A stretch of DNA of 24,162 nt from Ruminococcoides intestinihominis (GCF_040096285.1 NZ_JBBMEY010000032.1:1-24162); one strand, 5' to 3'; positions 7,535 through 16,600 are shown, numbered from the stretch's first letter. Made by a program: numbers and translations. Notes: generated by a model from the letters alone, not told the origin.

Positions 7535-7966
7535 TTATAGAAATTTAGTTAAAATCAATCCATTTTCGGTAGGATTGCGATAAAAATTCTTCCTTACACC
7601 TTGCTTAGTAAATCCAAATTTATTATATAAATTTATTGCCGGAGTGTTGCCTTCCCTTACTTCTAATGAAACGAAAGCAAGGTTATTTTCCTTAGCAGTA
7701 TCAACTACTTTTTGAAGTAAAGCATTAGCCACACCTTTTCTACGGTACTTTTCCTTAACGGCTAAGTTGGCAATATAGCCTTCATCAAGCACCATATTAA
7801 AGCCTATGTAGCCCATTGCTTCATCTTCTTCGGCAACATAAAAGCAAGCCCCAACCTTAGAAAGCTCTATTTCTAGGCTTTCAAAAGACCAGGGATTGCT
7901 GAAACATTCATCTTCAATTTCTTTTACAGAATAAATATTATCCTCATTCATTCCGATTATCTTCAT
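7535..7966 (-). CDS. rimI: Ribosomal protein bS18-alanine N-acetyltransferase RimI (GNAT)
   Basis: 143-residue GNAT acetyltransferase. The acetyl-CoA loop is RRKGVA (75-80). The RimI-type block LEVREGN-x-x-A-x-x-LY-x-x-x-GF (101-119) carries Glu102 and Tyr114, and a C-terminal RKNFYRNPTENGLIL tail follows. RimI acetylates the N-terminal Ala of ribosomal protein S18. The neighbouring tsaD is the classic genomic partner and supports this over another GNAT role. The start overlaps the end of the phosphatase gene by 23 bases, with AAGG six bases upstream, so the two are likely translationally coupled. Confidence 0.88.
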   Translation of the reverse strand: MKIIGMNEDNIYSVKEIEDECFSNPWSFESLEIELSKVGACFYVAEEDEAMGYIGFNMVLDEGYIANLAVKEKYRRKGVANALLQKVVDTAKENNLAFVSLEVREGNTPAINLYNKFGFTKQGVRKNFYRNPTENGLILTKFL

Positions 7967-8423
7967 TTTCTACCTTAGAGTCCTTTTCTTTCTCTTCAAG
8001 TTTGATAAAATACTTTTCGATACAACGCTTAATTACATCACGACAAGAACGATAAATGCCAAGACCAAAACCATATGGGTCAGGGACACCATGGTCAGCA
8101 CCACAAAGGACCTCAATCTTGCTCCATGGAATACCCTTATCAATAAGGATATTGGCATGGTCAAAGCTCATTGTAAGAAATTTAATGTATTCATCAAGGT
8201 TACATTCATCAAACTTCTTGGACTTATGGTTGCTAATATCAACACCGATTTCAGAACAAGCCTTAATTGCATTTTCAGATGCAGGAAGACCGTCTTCAGT
8301 ATCAAAACCTGCACTTTCAGCAACTGCATCAACGTGATATTCTTTTGCTAAACTATTAAAAATTCCCTCTGCCATTGGGGAACGACAAGTGTTACCTGTA
8401 CAAACAAATAAAATCTTTTTCAT
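7944..8423 (-). CDS. Low-molecular-weight phosphatase, likely protein-arginine/tyrosine phosphatase (YwlE-like)
   Basis: 159 residues. The N-terminal P-loop is C-T-G-N-T-C-R (Cys8 to Arg14), with nucleophile Cys8 and Arg14. The general acid is in the DPYG motif of VPDPYGFG. The Thr at position 12 inside the loop is the feature that gives Bacillus YwlE its preference for phosphoarginine, where classical tyrosine phosphatases usually have Ile, so an arginine phosphatase role is a fair inference. The C-terminal tail is acidic and low-complexity. The start is the ATG at 8421-8423 with GGGAGG eight bases upstream. A GTG nine codons earlier lacks such a site. It is first in an operon with rimI and tsaD. 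Confidence 0.88.
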   Translation of the reverse strand: MKKILFVCTGNTCRSPMAEGIFNSLAKEYHVDAVAESAGFDTEDGLPASENAIKACSEIGVDISNHKSKKFDECNLDEYIKFLTMSFDHANILIDKGIPWSKIEVLCGADHGVPDPYGFGLGIYRSCRDVIKRCIEKYFIKLEEKEKDSKVENEDNRNE

Positions 8424-8470
8424 AACTAAAACCTCCCTATCGGGTTTCACAATACATCACTCTATTATAT

Positions 8471-8499
8471 CTTATACTTTCCAATATATACCTAATCAA
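8471..8499 (-). promoter_or_regulatory. Promoter of the phosphatase-rimI-tsaD operon
   Basis: Minus-strand -35 TTGATT (8494-8499), 17-nt spacer and -10 TATAAG (8471-8476), running into a second TATAAT. It lies about 48 bp upstream of the phosphatase ATG. Confidence 0.5.
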
Positions 8500-8627
8500 T
8501 AACAAATTCTTTTTCTCATATACATATCATAATAAATAATTTCAAAAACCACTATGCAATCTCAACAAGATTACGTAATTATTATATCAGTTTTCAATAA
8601 AAAATGCAACAACAATTATATTAAATA

Positions 8628-8674
8628 TTAGTAAAACATAAAAATCTCTGTTTTTACTAAAAATTTAGTAAAAC
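8628..8674. repeat. AT-rich repeats in the 400-bp gap before the phosphatase operon
   Basis: TTAGTAAAAC occurs at 8628-8637 and again at 8665-8674. The second copy forms one arm of the palindrome TTTTACTA (8652-8659) with TAGTAAAA (8666-8673). The rest of 8500-8767 is very AT-rich, and I see no gene or structured RNA in it. Confidence 0.4.
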
Positions 8675-8767
8675 TATGTAACAAATAATTTAAAAATTGA
8701 TTTTCTAAAATTTTTTGCACAAAACGCACAATAGTAAAATGTGAAATTCTATACTACTTAATAAAAA

Positions 8768-8794
8768 AGGCAGTATGCAAAGTACATACTGCCT
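8768..8794 (-). terminator. Terminator of gdhA
   Basis: Perfect 10-bp stem: AGGCAGTATG (8768-8777), 7-nt loop, CATACTGCCT (8785-8794). On the minus strand TTTTTTAT follows. It lies 32 bp after the gdhA stop codon. Confidence 0.9.
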
Positions 8795-8826
8795 ATATAA
8801 ATTTAAGTAATAGTTAGGTTAGAAAA

Positions 8827-10161
8827 TTAAACAATACCCTGAGCTGTCATAGCGTCAGCAACCTTTTCAAAGCCTGCAATGTTAGCACCTACAACATAGT
8901 TGCCTTCAAAGCCATACTTCTTAGCTGCGTTGTCTAGGTTATGGAAAATGTTAACCATAATGTTCTTTAGCTTAGCGTCAACTTCTTCAAATGTCCATGA
9001 TAGTCTTTCGCTATTCTGTGACATTTCAAGAGCAGAAGTAGCAACACCACCGGCATTTGCAGCCTTACCAGGAGCAAATAGAACACCGTTTTCCTGTAGA
9101 TACTTAGTAGCATCTAGAGTTGTTGGCATATTAGCACCTTCAGCAACTGCGATTACACCGTTAGCTACAAGAGCCTTAGCATCCTCTAGGTTCAGTTCGT
9201 TCTGAGTAGCACATGGAAGAGCAACATCACACTTAACTGTCCAAACGCCCTTACCTTCATGATATTCAGCAGATGGTCTGTTAGCAGCATATTCTGTTAA
9301 TCTTGCACGCTTAACTTCCTTAACTTCCTTTAGAAGAGCAACATCAATGCCTTCAGAATCATAAATCCAACCTGTTGAGTCAGAAACTGTAACAACCTTA
9401 GCACCTAGTTCCTGAGCCTTCTGAGTAGCATAGATAGCAACATTACCTGCACCTGAAACTGCAACTGTCTTACCTGCAATATCGTTGCCGTTGCACTTTA
9501 GCATTTCTTCTGTTAGGTAAAGTAGGCCGTAACCTGTTGCTTCTGTTCTAGCAAGAGAACCACCATATGATAGGCCTTTACCTGTTAGAACGCCTTCATA
9601 AACGCCCTTTAGTCTCTTATACTGACCGTACATATAACCGATTTCTCTAGCACCTGTACCGATGTCACCTGCAGGAACGTCAGTATCAGCACCGATATGA
9701 CGATATAGTTCTGTCATAAAGCTCTGGCAGAATGCCATAATTTCTCTATCTGACTTGCCCTTAGGATCGAAGTCAGAACCACCTTTACCACCACCGATTG
9801 GTAGACCTGTTAGGCTGTTCTTGAAAATCTGTTCAAAACCTAAGAACTTGATAATACCAATATTTACAGAAGGATGAAGTCTTAGACCACCCTTGTAAGG
9901 ACCAATAGCAGAGTTAAACTGAACTCTGTAACCTGTGTTTACCTGAACCTGACCGTTGTCGTCAACCCAAGGTACACGGAAAATAATCTGTCTTTCAGGC
10001 TCTGTAATTCTTTCTAGTAGAGCTTCTTTCTTAAACTTTTCTTCATTTGCTTCTACAGCAGGTCTTAGAGAGTCCAGTACCTCTTCAACAGCCTGTAGAA
10101 ATTCCGGCTGGCTAGCGTTTTTAGCTTTAACACGAGCTAACACTTCATCAACATATGACAT
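8827..10161 (-). CDS. gdhA: Glutamate dehydrogenase, probably NADP-dependent
   Basis: 444 residues, normal for the hexameric bacterial enzyme. It interconverts 2-oxoglutarate plus ammonia and glutamate in the cytoplasm, and in gut Clostridia is mostly used for ammonia assimilation. Visible motifs are GPYKGGLRLHP (87-97, Lys90), the catalytic Lys126 in PIGGGKGGSDFDP, Asp166 in PAGDIGTG, and the Rossmann loop GAGNVA (237-242). Coenzyme choice is inferred from overall similarity to NADP-type GdhA. The start ATG at 10159-10161 has AGGAGG upstream. By eye the gene uses more AAG and C-ending codons than its neighbours, as expected of a highly expressed gene. It is monocistronic, with its own promoter and terminator. 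Confidence 0.96.
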   Translation of the reverse strand: MSYVDEVLARVKAKNASQPEFLQAVEEVLDSLRPAVEANEEKFKKEALLERITEPERQIIFRVPWVDDNGQVQVNTGYRVQFNSAIGPYKGGLRLHPSVNIGIIKFLGFEQIFKNSLTGLPIGGGKGGSDFDPKGKSDREIMAFCQSFMTELYRHIGADTDVPAGDIGTGAREIGYMYGQYKRLKGVYEGVLTGKGLSYGGSLARTEATGYGLLYLTEEMLKCNGNDIAGKTVAVSGAGNVAIYATQKAQELGAKVVTVSDSTGWIYDSEGIDVALLKEVKEVKRARLTEYAANRPSAEYHEGKGVWTVKCDVALPCATQNELNLEDAKALVANGVIAVAEGANMPTTLDATKYLQENGVLFAPGKAANAGGVATSALEMSQNSERLSWTFEEVDAKLKNIMVNIFHNLDNAAKKYGFEGNYVVGANIAGFEKVADAMTAQGIV

Positions 10162-10345
10162 TTTTTGTTCCTCCTGAAATAAAGTCTTGAGTAGAAATTA
10201 TCTTTTGATTTATACCTATCCATTTAACATAAATCTACTAACAATATTCATTTGATATTTTTGAGAAATACACTTAAAATGAAAGTTTCGCAACTGATAA
10301 TTTCATTTATTAATTTAGAAAGGTGATTTATTCCTTTCTTCACTG
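10162..10345 (-). promoter_or_regulatory. Long 5' leader of gdhA with two hairpins
   Basis: If transcription starts at about 10345, the leader is about 184 nt. It can form a hairpin AGAAAGG (10317-10323) with CCTTTCT (10333-10339), and a second, AAATGAAA (10277-10284) with TTTCATTT (10301-10308). I do not recognise a known riboswitch class. The rest of the gap (10380-10502) is AT-rich, with TTGTACAA at 10438-10445 and no clear terminator for the gene at 10503. Confidence 0.45.
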
Positions 10346-10351
10346 ATTGTA

Positions 10352-10379
10352 ATTATACCATACATTTAGAATTTTTCAA
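10352..10379 (-). promoter_or_regulatory. Promoter of gdhA
   Basis: Minus-strand -35 TTGAAA (10374-10379), 16-nt spacer and extended -10 TGGTATAAT with perfect TATAAT at 10352-10357. It is the best promoter match in the 340-bp gap. Confidence 0.65.
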
Positions 10380-10502
10380 CTGTTTTCACGATAAAAACAC
10401 TAAATTTGTACATATTGTATAATATATTAAAGAATTTTTGTACAATTCAAATTTATAATTTTTTGAAGGAAAAAAAATTAAAGTTTCATTTTTCTGTTTT
10501 GG

Positions 10503-11351
10503 TCACATTAGTTCTCTTATGCCCTCAATACTGGATATATAAGGACAAAATTTTCTGATACCGTATAGCAAATCCCTATATTCCATAGGGGTTAAGTGGT
10601 TTATTACACCTGTATATTCATTCTTCACCTTAATTTCTTCTAACATAGGAATAATATTAAGGGTAAATTTATAGGTCTGTTCATCCGTTAACTTAGTTGT
10701 GGATACTATACCTATACCCTGAACTTTATTTTCTTTTACAGAAAATACCAAGTCGTTTTTATACACATATTGGCAAAGTTCCTTGTTATCCTTTAATTCT
10801 ATAGGGTTTACTACTATTGTATCATTCTTAATTTCACCTAAATACAAGAAACAATTTATACCCTTATACCTAACTAAATTCTTAGAATACTTATTAAAAT
10901 CATTTTTCTTAATAGGTTTTCTTTCTACAGATTTAGTAGGTACTTTTCTTGGAATACTGTTAACTTGTCTTTCTGTAGGCTTAGGGATAATTCTGTTTAT
11001 TGAAGTTCTATTTTCTTTTACAGAATTAAATTTAGATATTGTTTCTTTCTTTGCTACACTTTTTTTAGATTTTGTAGCAGTATTCCACCTAGGTACTTCC
11101 TTACGAGTTTCATATACTCTTCTTTTTAAGCCCTTTTTCTCAAGTAGCTTTTTCTCTAATGCACGGTTATTGATTGCCATTTTTACAAAGGCTGACATAT
11201 CTTTATCTTCAGTAGACAGTACACTTTGGAAACAATCGGGAAAAATAAAGGTCATTTCTTTTTCCGTAAACTGCACTGTAAGCATATCGTTATTTAAAGA
11301 AACAACACTTCCCTCACCTAATAATTTATGTATTACTTTTACGCCTTTCAT
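10503..11351 (-). CDS. Hypothetical basic protein with N-terminal SH3-like motif
   Basis: 282 residues, family not recognised. Residues 4-46 form a small beta-rich motif, VIHKLLGEGSVV then LTVQF and FIFPDCF. This pattern is seen as an accessory module at the ends of some helicase-like and other nucleic-acid proteins in Clostridia. Residues about 65-158 are rich in Lys, Arg, Ser and Pro and look disordered, which suits nucleic-acid binding. Residues about 160-282 look folded, with no known catalytic motif. There is no signal peptide or membrane helix. The ATG at 11349-11351 follows AAGGAG. It lies nine bases after the Smr gene, in the same operon as nnrE. A role with the Smr protein is a guess from position only. 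Confidence 0.8.
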   Translation of the reverse strand: MKGVKVIHKLLGEGSVVSLNNDMLTVQFTEKEMTFIFPDCFQSVLSTEDKDMSAFVKMAINNRALEKKLLEKKGLKRRVYETRKEVPRWNTATKSKKSVAKKETISKFNSVKENRTSINRIIPKPTERQVNSIPRKVPTKSVERKPIKKNDFNKYSKNLVRYKGINCFLYLGEIKNDTIVVNPIELKDNKELCQYVYKNDLVFSVKENKVQGIGIVSTTKLTDEQTYKFTLNIIPMLEEIKVKNEYTGVINHLTPMEYRDLLYGIRKFCPYISSIEGIRELM

Positions 11352-11360
11352 ATATTCTCC

Positions 11361-11594
11361 TTATTTCTTTATTAGAAATATAGTTTCACCTTGGTTTAAT
11401 CCTAAGATTTTTCTTTCCACCATAGGATGCTTAAAACTTCTCACCATTTGTTGCAAAGTATTTCCTTGATGGTAGCCATGAATTACTACAATTTCTCTTG
11501 TGTCTTTAGGTAGTGACTTTAGTTTATTTTCAAGTAACTTTCTGCCACTTTGTCTTGTTTCTCCATGAATATCAATTGCAATAGAATAAGCCAT
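11361..11594 (-). CDS. Stand-alone Smr (small MutS-related) domain protein
   Basis: 77 residues, essentially a single Smr domain. The IDIHG motif (8-12) matches the LDxHG block, and VVIHGYHQGNTLQQMV matches the HGxGxG block, except that the second Gly is His here. Smr domains in MutS2 and free-standing proteins bind or cut branched DNA or RNA; in bacteria some act on stalled ribosomes. No MutS2 ATPase part is present. The ATG at 11592-11594 starts one base after the stop codon of the epimerase gene, with AGGTG upstream, so translation is likely coupled. Confidence 0.82.
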   Translation of the reverse strand: MAYSIAIDIHGETRQSGRKLLENKLKSLPKDTREIVVIHGYHQGNTLQQMVRSFKHPMVERKILGLNQGETIFLIKK

Positions 11595-11595
11595 A

Positions 11596-12426
11596 TTAAC
11601 ACCTAGAAAGTTCCTTTACTTTATCGGTAACTAAGAAACTATATTTACCTAAATTCTTTATAAGAATATTAATATCATTTTCCTTTGCAATTTCTGTTAC
11701 TACTTCAAGTGGGTTTGTGTATTCAATAATATTATATTCTTCTGCAAAAGAATTAAAATTATTAAATTCAACTACATTTTCAGCATTACTAAAATTATCA
11801 ACAAGCGTATAGTAATCATCTATAAGTTCAATATCAATATTACAGTTCTTCAAGCTACCAATATATTTATCAGCATCATTAATAAGTAGTCCTGTCTTTA
11901 GATAACCGATAGACACTGTTAAATCTGACTTTACTACTTTTTCGCCAAAGCCTGTATCACCATTAAGACCTGAATTAATATCAACTGAAATTACCGTCTT
12001 ATTACTGTCATTAATTTTATCAATAATATCACCGGCAATACCCCTAGCTACACCTTTAAAGCCTGTACCAAAAATACAATCAACTATAATATCATAATTA
12101 GAAAAGTCAGTACCTTCATCACACACCTTATAAGGAATATTCTGTTCCATACATTTGTCAAAATAATACTTACCGTCCACAGAAAACTTTTCTTTAATTA
12201 AAAACAAAGTTGAAGAAATATTCTTTTCTTTTAATAGTAATGATAGCACATAACCGTCACCGGCATTATTACCACTACCACAAACTATTGCAATATTACC
12301 TTTATAATCATAACTGTTAAATACACCTACACCGGCTTTGTACATTAGCTTTTTGCTATCAATATAATTTGCAATAGTATAGGCATCACTTTTACGCATT
12401 GTTTCTACTGTTATAACTTTTTCCAT
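11596..12426 (-). CDS. nnrE: NAD(P)H-hydrate epimerase, YjeF_N domain
   Basis: 276 residues. It repairs damaged NAD(P)HX by interconverting its R and S epimers. The first 210 or so residues are a YjeF_N domain with the phosphate-binding loop GSGNNAGDG (50-58), IFGTGFKG, and VDINSGLNGDTG, where the usual VDIPSG has Asn for Pro but keeps the Asp. Bacterial versions are often fused to an ATP/ADP-dependent dehydratase of about 270 residues. Here only about 65 further residues follow, with no ATP-binding or GAGD motif, so the dehydratase is missing or reduced to a relic. The ATG at 12424-12426 has AAGGTGATA upstream. It is the first gene of the nnrE, smr, unknown-protein cluster. Confidence 0.87.
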   Translation of the reverse strand: MEKVITVETMRKSDAYTIANYIDSKKLMYKAGVGVFNSYDYKGNIAIVCGSGNNAGDGYVLSLLLKEKNISSTLFLIKEKFSVDGKYYFDKCMEQNIPYKVCDEGTDFSNYDIIVDCIFGTGFKGVARGIAGDIIDKINDSNKTVISVDINSGLNGDTGFGEKVVKSDLTVSIGYLKTGLLINDADKYIGSLKNCNIDIELIDDYYTLVDNFSNAENVVEFNNFNSFAEEYNIIEYTNPLEVVTEIAKENDINILIKNLGKYSFLVTDKVKELSRC

Positions 12427-12447
12427 ATTATCACCTTATAATGTTAA

Positions 12448-12475
12448 AAACTGCCCTAGTTTCCCAAGGCAGTTT
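12448..12475 (-). terminator. Terminator-like hairpin between the DUF308 gene and nnrE
   Basis: Stem AAACTGCC (12448-12455) with GGCAGTTT (12468-12475), followed on the minus strand by TTAACA, giving five T in a row with the stem end. It fills most of the 54-bp gap. No separate promoter for nnrE is visible there, so it may be a partial terminator that sets relative expression. Confidence 0.75.
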
Positions 12476-12480
12476 CCTAA

Positions 12481-13092
12481 TTAATCTACATCTTTATAAT
12501 CTTCATCAGTAAGAGTAATTGTCTTTTGTTTCTTAGCTAATTCTTTATAAATATGGCTAACATAAATTGTTGTTACAATATCAGAGATACCATTGATGAT
12601 TAACACAGCACCTGCAAAAATTGTAAATACCATAGCAGTTGAAAATGGATTAAACACAACAACTAATCCAAGACCAATAATTACTGCTGCAAGAATTAGG
12701 ATTGACCACCACATTTTTGCACCAATCTTAGCTAAGTCAACACCATACTGTACCTTTAGCACACCATCAACAATCATTACACAACCGAAGAATGTTGCTA
12801 AAATACCGGCAAAAAATTCCGGATTAATGAAAATTGCCACACCACCGATTATTAGTGCTACCGAACCCACTAAAGAAAAAGAGGTAAAGGCCTGTTGTTG
12901 TCTTTCTGCACTAATGTACATAAACAGTTTGATAATACCCCAAACACAAAGCAGTCCTGCCGTAACATAACAAATAATCTTTGTTGAGGACTTAGGGAGA
13001 ATTACAAACATTGCACCTACTGCAATAAGTGCTATAGCTGTAAAGATAAACTCTTTTTTAAAGGTTTTGACTTTATTGTCTTTACTACTCAT
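12481..13092 (-). CDS. DUF308 (HdeD-like) membrane protein
   Basis: 203 residues with six predicted membrane helices (about 14-32, 38-58, 72-89, 93-112, 128-148 and 151-172) in three similar pairs, as in the HdeD/DUF308 family. In enterobacteria HdeD is linked to acid resistance; in Clostridia the role is unknown. A short charged tail (180-203) would be cytoplasmic. The start is the ATG at 13090-13092, with GGAGGG five bases upstream. A GTG at 13096-13098 overlaps that site and is rejected. It follows the Nudix gene by 28 bp with no terminator between, so the two form an operon. Confidence 0.88.
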   Translation of the reverse strand: MSSKDNKVKTFKKEFIFTAIALIAVGAMFVILPKSSTKIICYVTAGLLCVWGIIKLFMYISAERQQQAFTSFSLVGSVALIIGGVAIFINPEFFAGILATFFGCVMIVDGVLKVQYGVDLAKIGAKMWWSILILAAVIIGLGLVVVFNPFSTAMVFTIFAGAVLIINGISDIVTTIYVSHIYKELAKKQKTITLTDEDYKDVD

Positions 13093-13120
13093 AAGCACCC
13101 TCCTTTATAAATATTTATTT

Positions 13121-13624
13121 TTAGATTTCAAAGGCTTTCTTGATACTGTCATAATGTAAGAAAATACCTTCATCGGCATATTTATTAATTTCATCAACAG
13201 TAGCAAGTTTGAAACCTGTAGTTTCTCTTGCCTGATTGTGAACATCGTCTTCTGTAAAATCAAGTGTAAAGCGATATACATCTACAAAGTAGTTGTCACC
13301 TTCACCGGGATTTTCTCTATGGTAAGTAAATAGATATTCTTCCTTGCCCTTAGTTACATCAAGACCTGTTTCTTCAAGTACTTCTCTGCGAACTGCATCA
13401 ATAGACTCTTCACCTGCCATTGCTGCACCACCTGAAACTTCCCACCAACCTGGGGCCCATGCCTTGTCCATAGCCCTCTTAGTGATTAGGAATTTTCCAT
13501 CTTCTCTACATACAACACCTAAAACTGTTAGGTGGTATTCGTCATCCTTAAGACACCAATCATTTCTCTTCATCGTACGACCGGTTCTGTTTTTGTTCTT
13601 ATCATATATATCCCAAAGTTCCAT
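13121..13624 (-). CDS. Nudix hydrolase
   Basis: 167 residues. A perfect Nudix box GX5EX7REUXEEXGU runs from Gly66 to Leu88 (Glu72, Arg80, Glu81, Glu84, Glu85), which binds divalent metal and cleaves nucleoside diphosphates linked to another moiety. The N-terminus, with MELWDIYDKN and TGRT, is of the isopentenyl-diphosphate-isomerase-like/YfcD branch, but the exact substrate cannot be told. The start ATG at 13622-13624 has AAAGGAGAG upstream. The promoter at 13646-13674 is just upstream, so the gene appears independent of pglX even though no terminator separates them. Confidence 0.92.
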   Translation of the reverse strand: MELWDIYDKNKNRTGRTMKRNDWCLKDDEYHLTVLGVVCREDGKFLITKRAMDKAWAPGWWEVSGGAAMAGEESIDAVRREVLEETGLDVTKGKEEYLFTYHRENPGEGDNYFVDVYRFTLDFTEDDVHNQARETTGFKLATVDEINKYADEGIFLHYDSIKKAFEI

Positions 13625-13645
13625 TTCATTCTCTCCTTTTATTTG

Positions 13646-13674
13646 ATTATATATTATTTACAAAGAAAAGGCAA
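13646..13674 (-). promoter_or_regulatory. Promoter of the Nudix-DUF308 operon
   Basis: Minus-strand -35 TTGCCT (13669-13674), 17-nt spacer and perfect -10 TATAAT (13646-13651). It abuts the pglX stop codon at 13675-13677. Confidence 0.55.
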
Positions 13675-16600
13675 TTATATTTTTTCAAGAATATTAATTA
13701 CTTCCCCATCTACTGTTGTTTGTACTTTCTTGTGGTTAAACTTAATACCGTCATCAGTATCAATGTCGACACCCTCCAGTTTAGAAAGTTTCTTCTCAAA
13801 AGTCTGTACTTCGTCATACCTAGAAAGTAAAGTATCTCTATACTTCATCATTACTTTATAGCTTGGATCATCCTCATCCACAAAATTTGAGTCTAAGTTT
13901 TCAATAGCATTTTTGTAGTAATTTATCATATCATAAAGCTGATGACTTCTAACACCTGAAAGTGTACCGTAATACCATCTATGCATATAAATAAGTGCTT
14001 TAAAGCCCTTTTTCTTGCCACTGTTTAACATCCAATAAATCGGTCTTTTTCCTGATACACCTACTGTATAGTTGGACAAATGTTCCTTATAGAAAGTGTT
14101 GAAGAAATAATTTCTAATCTTTTCTGTAGGTGTTTTGCCTTTTTCATTTAATGAAGAAGAAATAAAAGCTAAATTTTCTTCTAAAGAATTTTCGCCAAAA
14201 ACAGTTACTAAAAATTTCTTTAGGTAATAGACAATATCTTCGTCATAATCTTCATTATCGGTAATTACAACACAGTTGTCTGTTACAGGTGTAAAGGTTT
14301 TGTACTTATCAATATCCCACACTTCACCTGTATATACACTGCCTAAATCATCAAGGTTATATCTGCCCAGTACACAACCAACTACATATGATAGAAAGGA
14401 CTTAACATCTCTAACTTTTTCAGCCTTGTATATTGTAACATCTTTTTCTTCAACTTCACTTTTGAAACCGTCTTTTACATTATAAATATCAAGGAAAATT
14501 TCATTTAGCTTTTCTTCATTTTCCTTAACCTTATTAAATCTACTGTTGGCTACCTTTTCCCATTGTAAATAAGCATCAAGGAGTTTACCGGTTGAAGTCT
14601 TGTACTTTATAAACGGATGAGTTGTAAAGTCCCATGAATTTTCAAAGGAATCAAAGTCCTCTTTTGCTAGGTTAATATTCTCAGTTACTAAGTCATTTAC
14701 TTCTTGTTCTTTACTTAAAGAATGTAAAATCGGTAGTCTGGCAATATCACCTACTTGGCAATTCATAGTCGGTGCAAGTAGCTTTATCATTTCTGTTGCA
14801 ATAACAGAATTGCAAAAACCTAAGTAATAAAGTAGCTTGTCCTGACTAGTGTAGAAAGACATTCCGGCAATATCGGAAAGTGCATTTTGTTTATATCTAA
14901 AAGCCGGTTTTACTGTAATAAGTGACCATGTAGCAAGTGGCATAAACTTTAGTTCTTGGTTATAGTCTTGGGTATGCCTACCGTCTAATTTAGCCTTACC
15001 CATAACAGTTTCACCGTTTTTGTACCAATTAATTAGGTAGTCATTATTGCCATACCACTTACGATATTCTCCACCTTTATTATAAGGGAAATATGTTGCA
15101 CCACTTTCATAGGCATCATTTACATTTTCTGCTGTAAAGTTTGCTTTAGAAAGGTTAACCTCCCACCACAAACGCAAGAATCTTTCATTGTCACCGGTTT
15201 TCATACCGTTTCTACAAACAGTAAGTTCACCTAAGGTTCTGCCTTGTTCAAATGCCTTCATAAAGCTATCTCCAAGCCAATATGCAACCGGTTCTCCCGG
15301 TATTTTGGCAAAATCATATTGGTCGGTATAGTGATAATTTTCTTTATTAAAAAACTGATTATGCTTTTCTTTTCGCTTACTGTAGTTATATTCAGAAAGT
15401 CTGACACCACATAGTTTTTGGAATGGTAGGTGTTTACGGTTTACCCATGTTACAACAGGTAGATGACCGATTTTACCCTCAAAAAGTTCTGTACCAAAAT
15501 CAACAATAGAATTTAGCTGAAAACTATGCAATAGGTATTTTCTGAACTTTTCAAAACTTTTTAGGTACATCCAAGAAACAGTAGTAATCATAGCAATTAA
15601 CGCATCTTCCTTAGAAAGTACACCTACTGCTTTCTGAATAAATACTACTGCTAAGTCATTTTTTGCAATATTATATTCCCTATTTACATACATAGCAAGT
15701 TTCTTGTTCATTCTTGAATTGCTTAGGTATGGTGGGTTAGTAACTACCACATCATAGTGATGTGACATAATATTTGCTTGGTTAATAAGTGGAAGCAGCT
15801 TTGAGAATATTTCTTTTAAGTAATTATTTTCTTCCTTAGTTGTTGGACTATAATTTCTTAATTCCTCTATTCTGCTATATAAGCTTTTGAAATCTACTTT
15901 CCTTAAATTCAAGATACTGCCATATTCTTTACCATCATAAAATACAGTAATTAGATATGTAAATTCTTCTAACAATCTTTCGTTACCGTTGCTAAAGAAT
16001 AGTGCCACTTCATCTACATTTTCAATATTGTTACTTTCTTGTACACTACAAAGATTTACCTTGTACTTGCCCAGTACCAAATTTTTGTTATAGTAACTTG
16101 CTTTCATCATTAAAGCAAAATAAGAAAGTGATGATGCTCTATCGTCAATATCAAGGCCATAAAGGTTATTTTCTACAATCAAAAGTGCTGAGTCACTTTG
16201 GCTATAGCCCTCATTGCAATAAATATCAACTAATAATTCAAAGGCATAAACCAAAATATGACCACTACCCATACATGGGTCAATGAACTTAATATCGGTA
16301 GGTTTTAAGTCTTTTCTTTTCTCTCTGATTTTTTTAAGTTCTGGGTTATCCTCATCAGTATCTTTAATATAATACTGCCATTTGTTTATGAAGTTTTCTG
16401 CTTTTTCAGTTTCACCATTACCTATTAAATGGTCAACCCATACCCTACCTAGGGTATTTTCTACCATATATTTTACTACCCAATCAGGTGTATATAGCTG
16501 AGTTGCAACAGGTAGATATTTTGAAGAAATTTTCTTCTTGCTCATATCACCGTCATAAAGTTTGTTGAAAACATCTGTGTTGTAATACTGATGAAACCAA

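Noticed and set aside
10162..10345. Known riboswitch in the gdhA leader
   Set aside because: No recognisable conserved core of known classes and no terminator or sequestering stem that clearly involves the ribosome binding site.
10783..11469. Plus-strand open frame of 228 codons with a hydrophobic product
   Set aside because: It lies antisense across the basic unknown gene and part of the Smr gene, has no ribosome binding site or promoter, and its hydrophobicity is explained by Lys/Glu codons read backwards. The minus-strand genes have clear starts and fit the operon.
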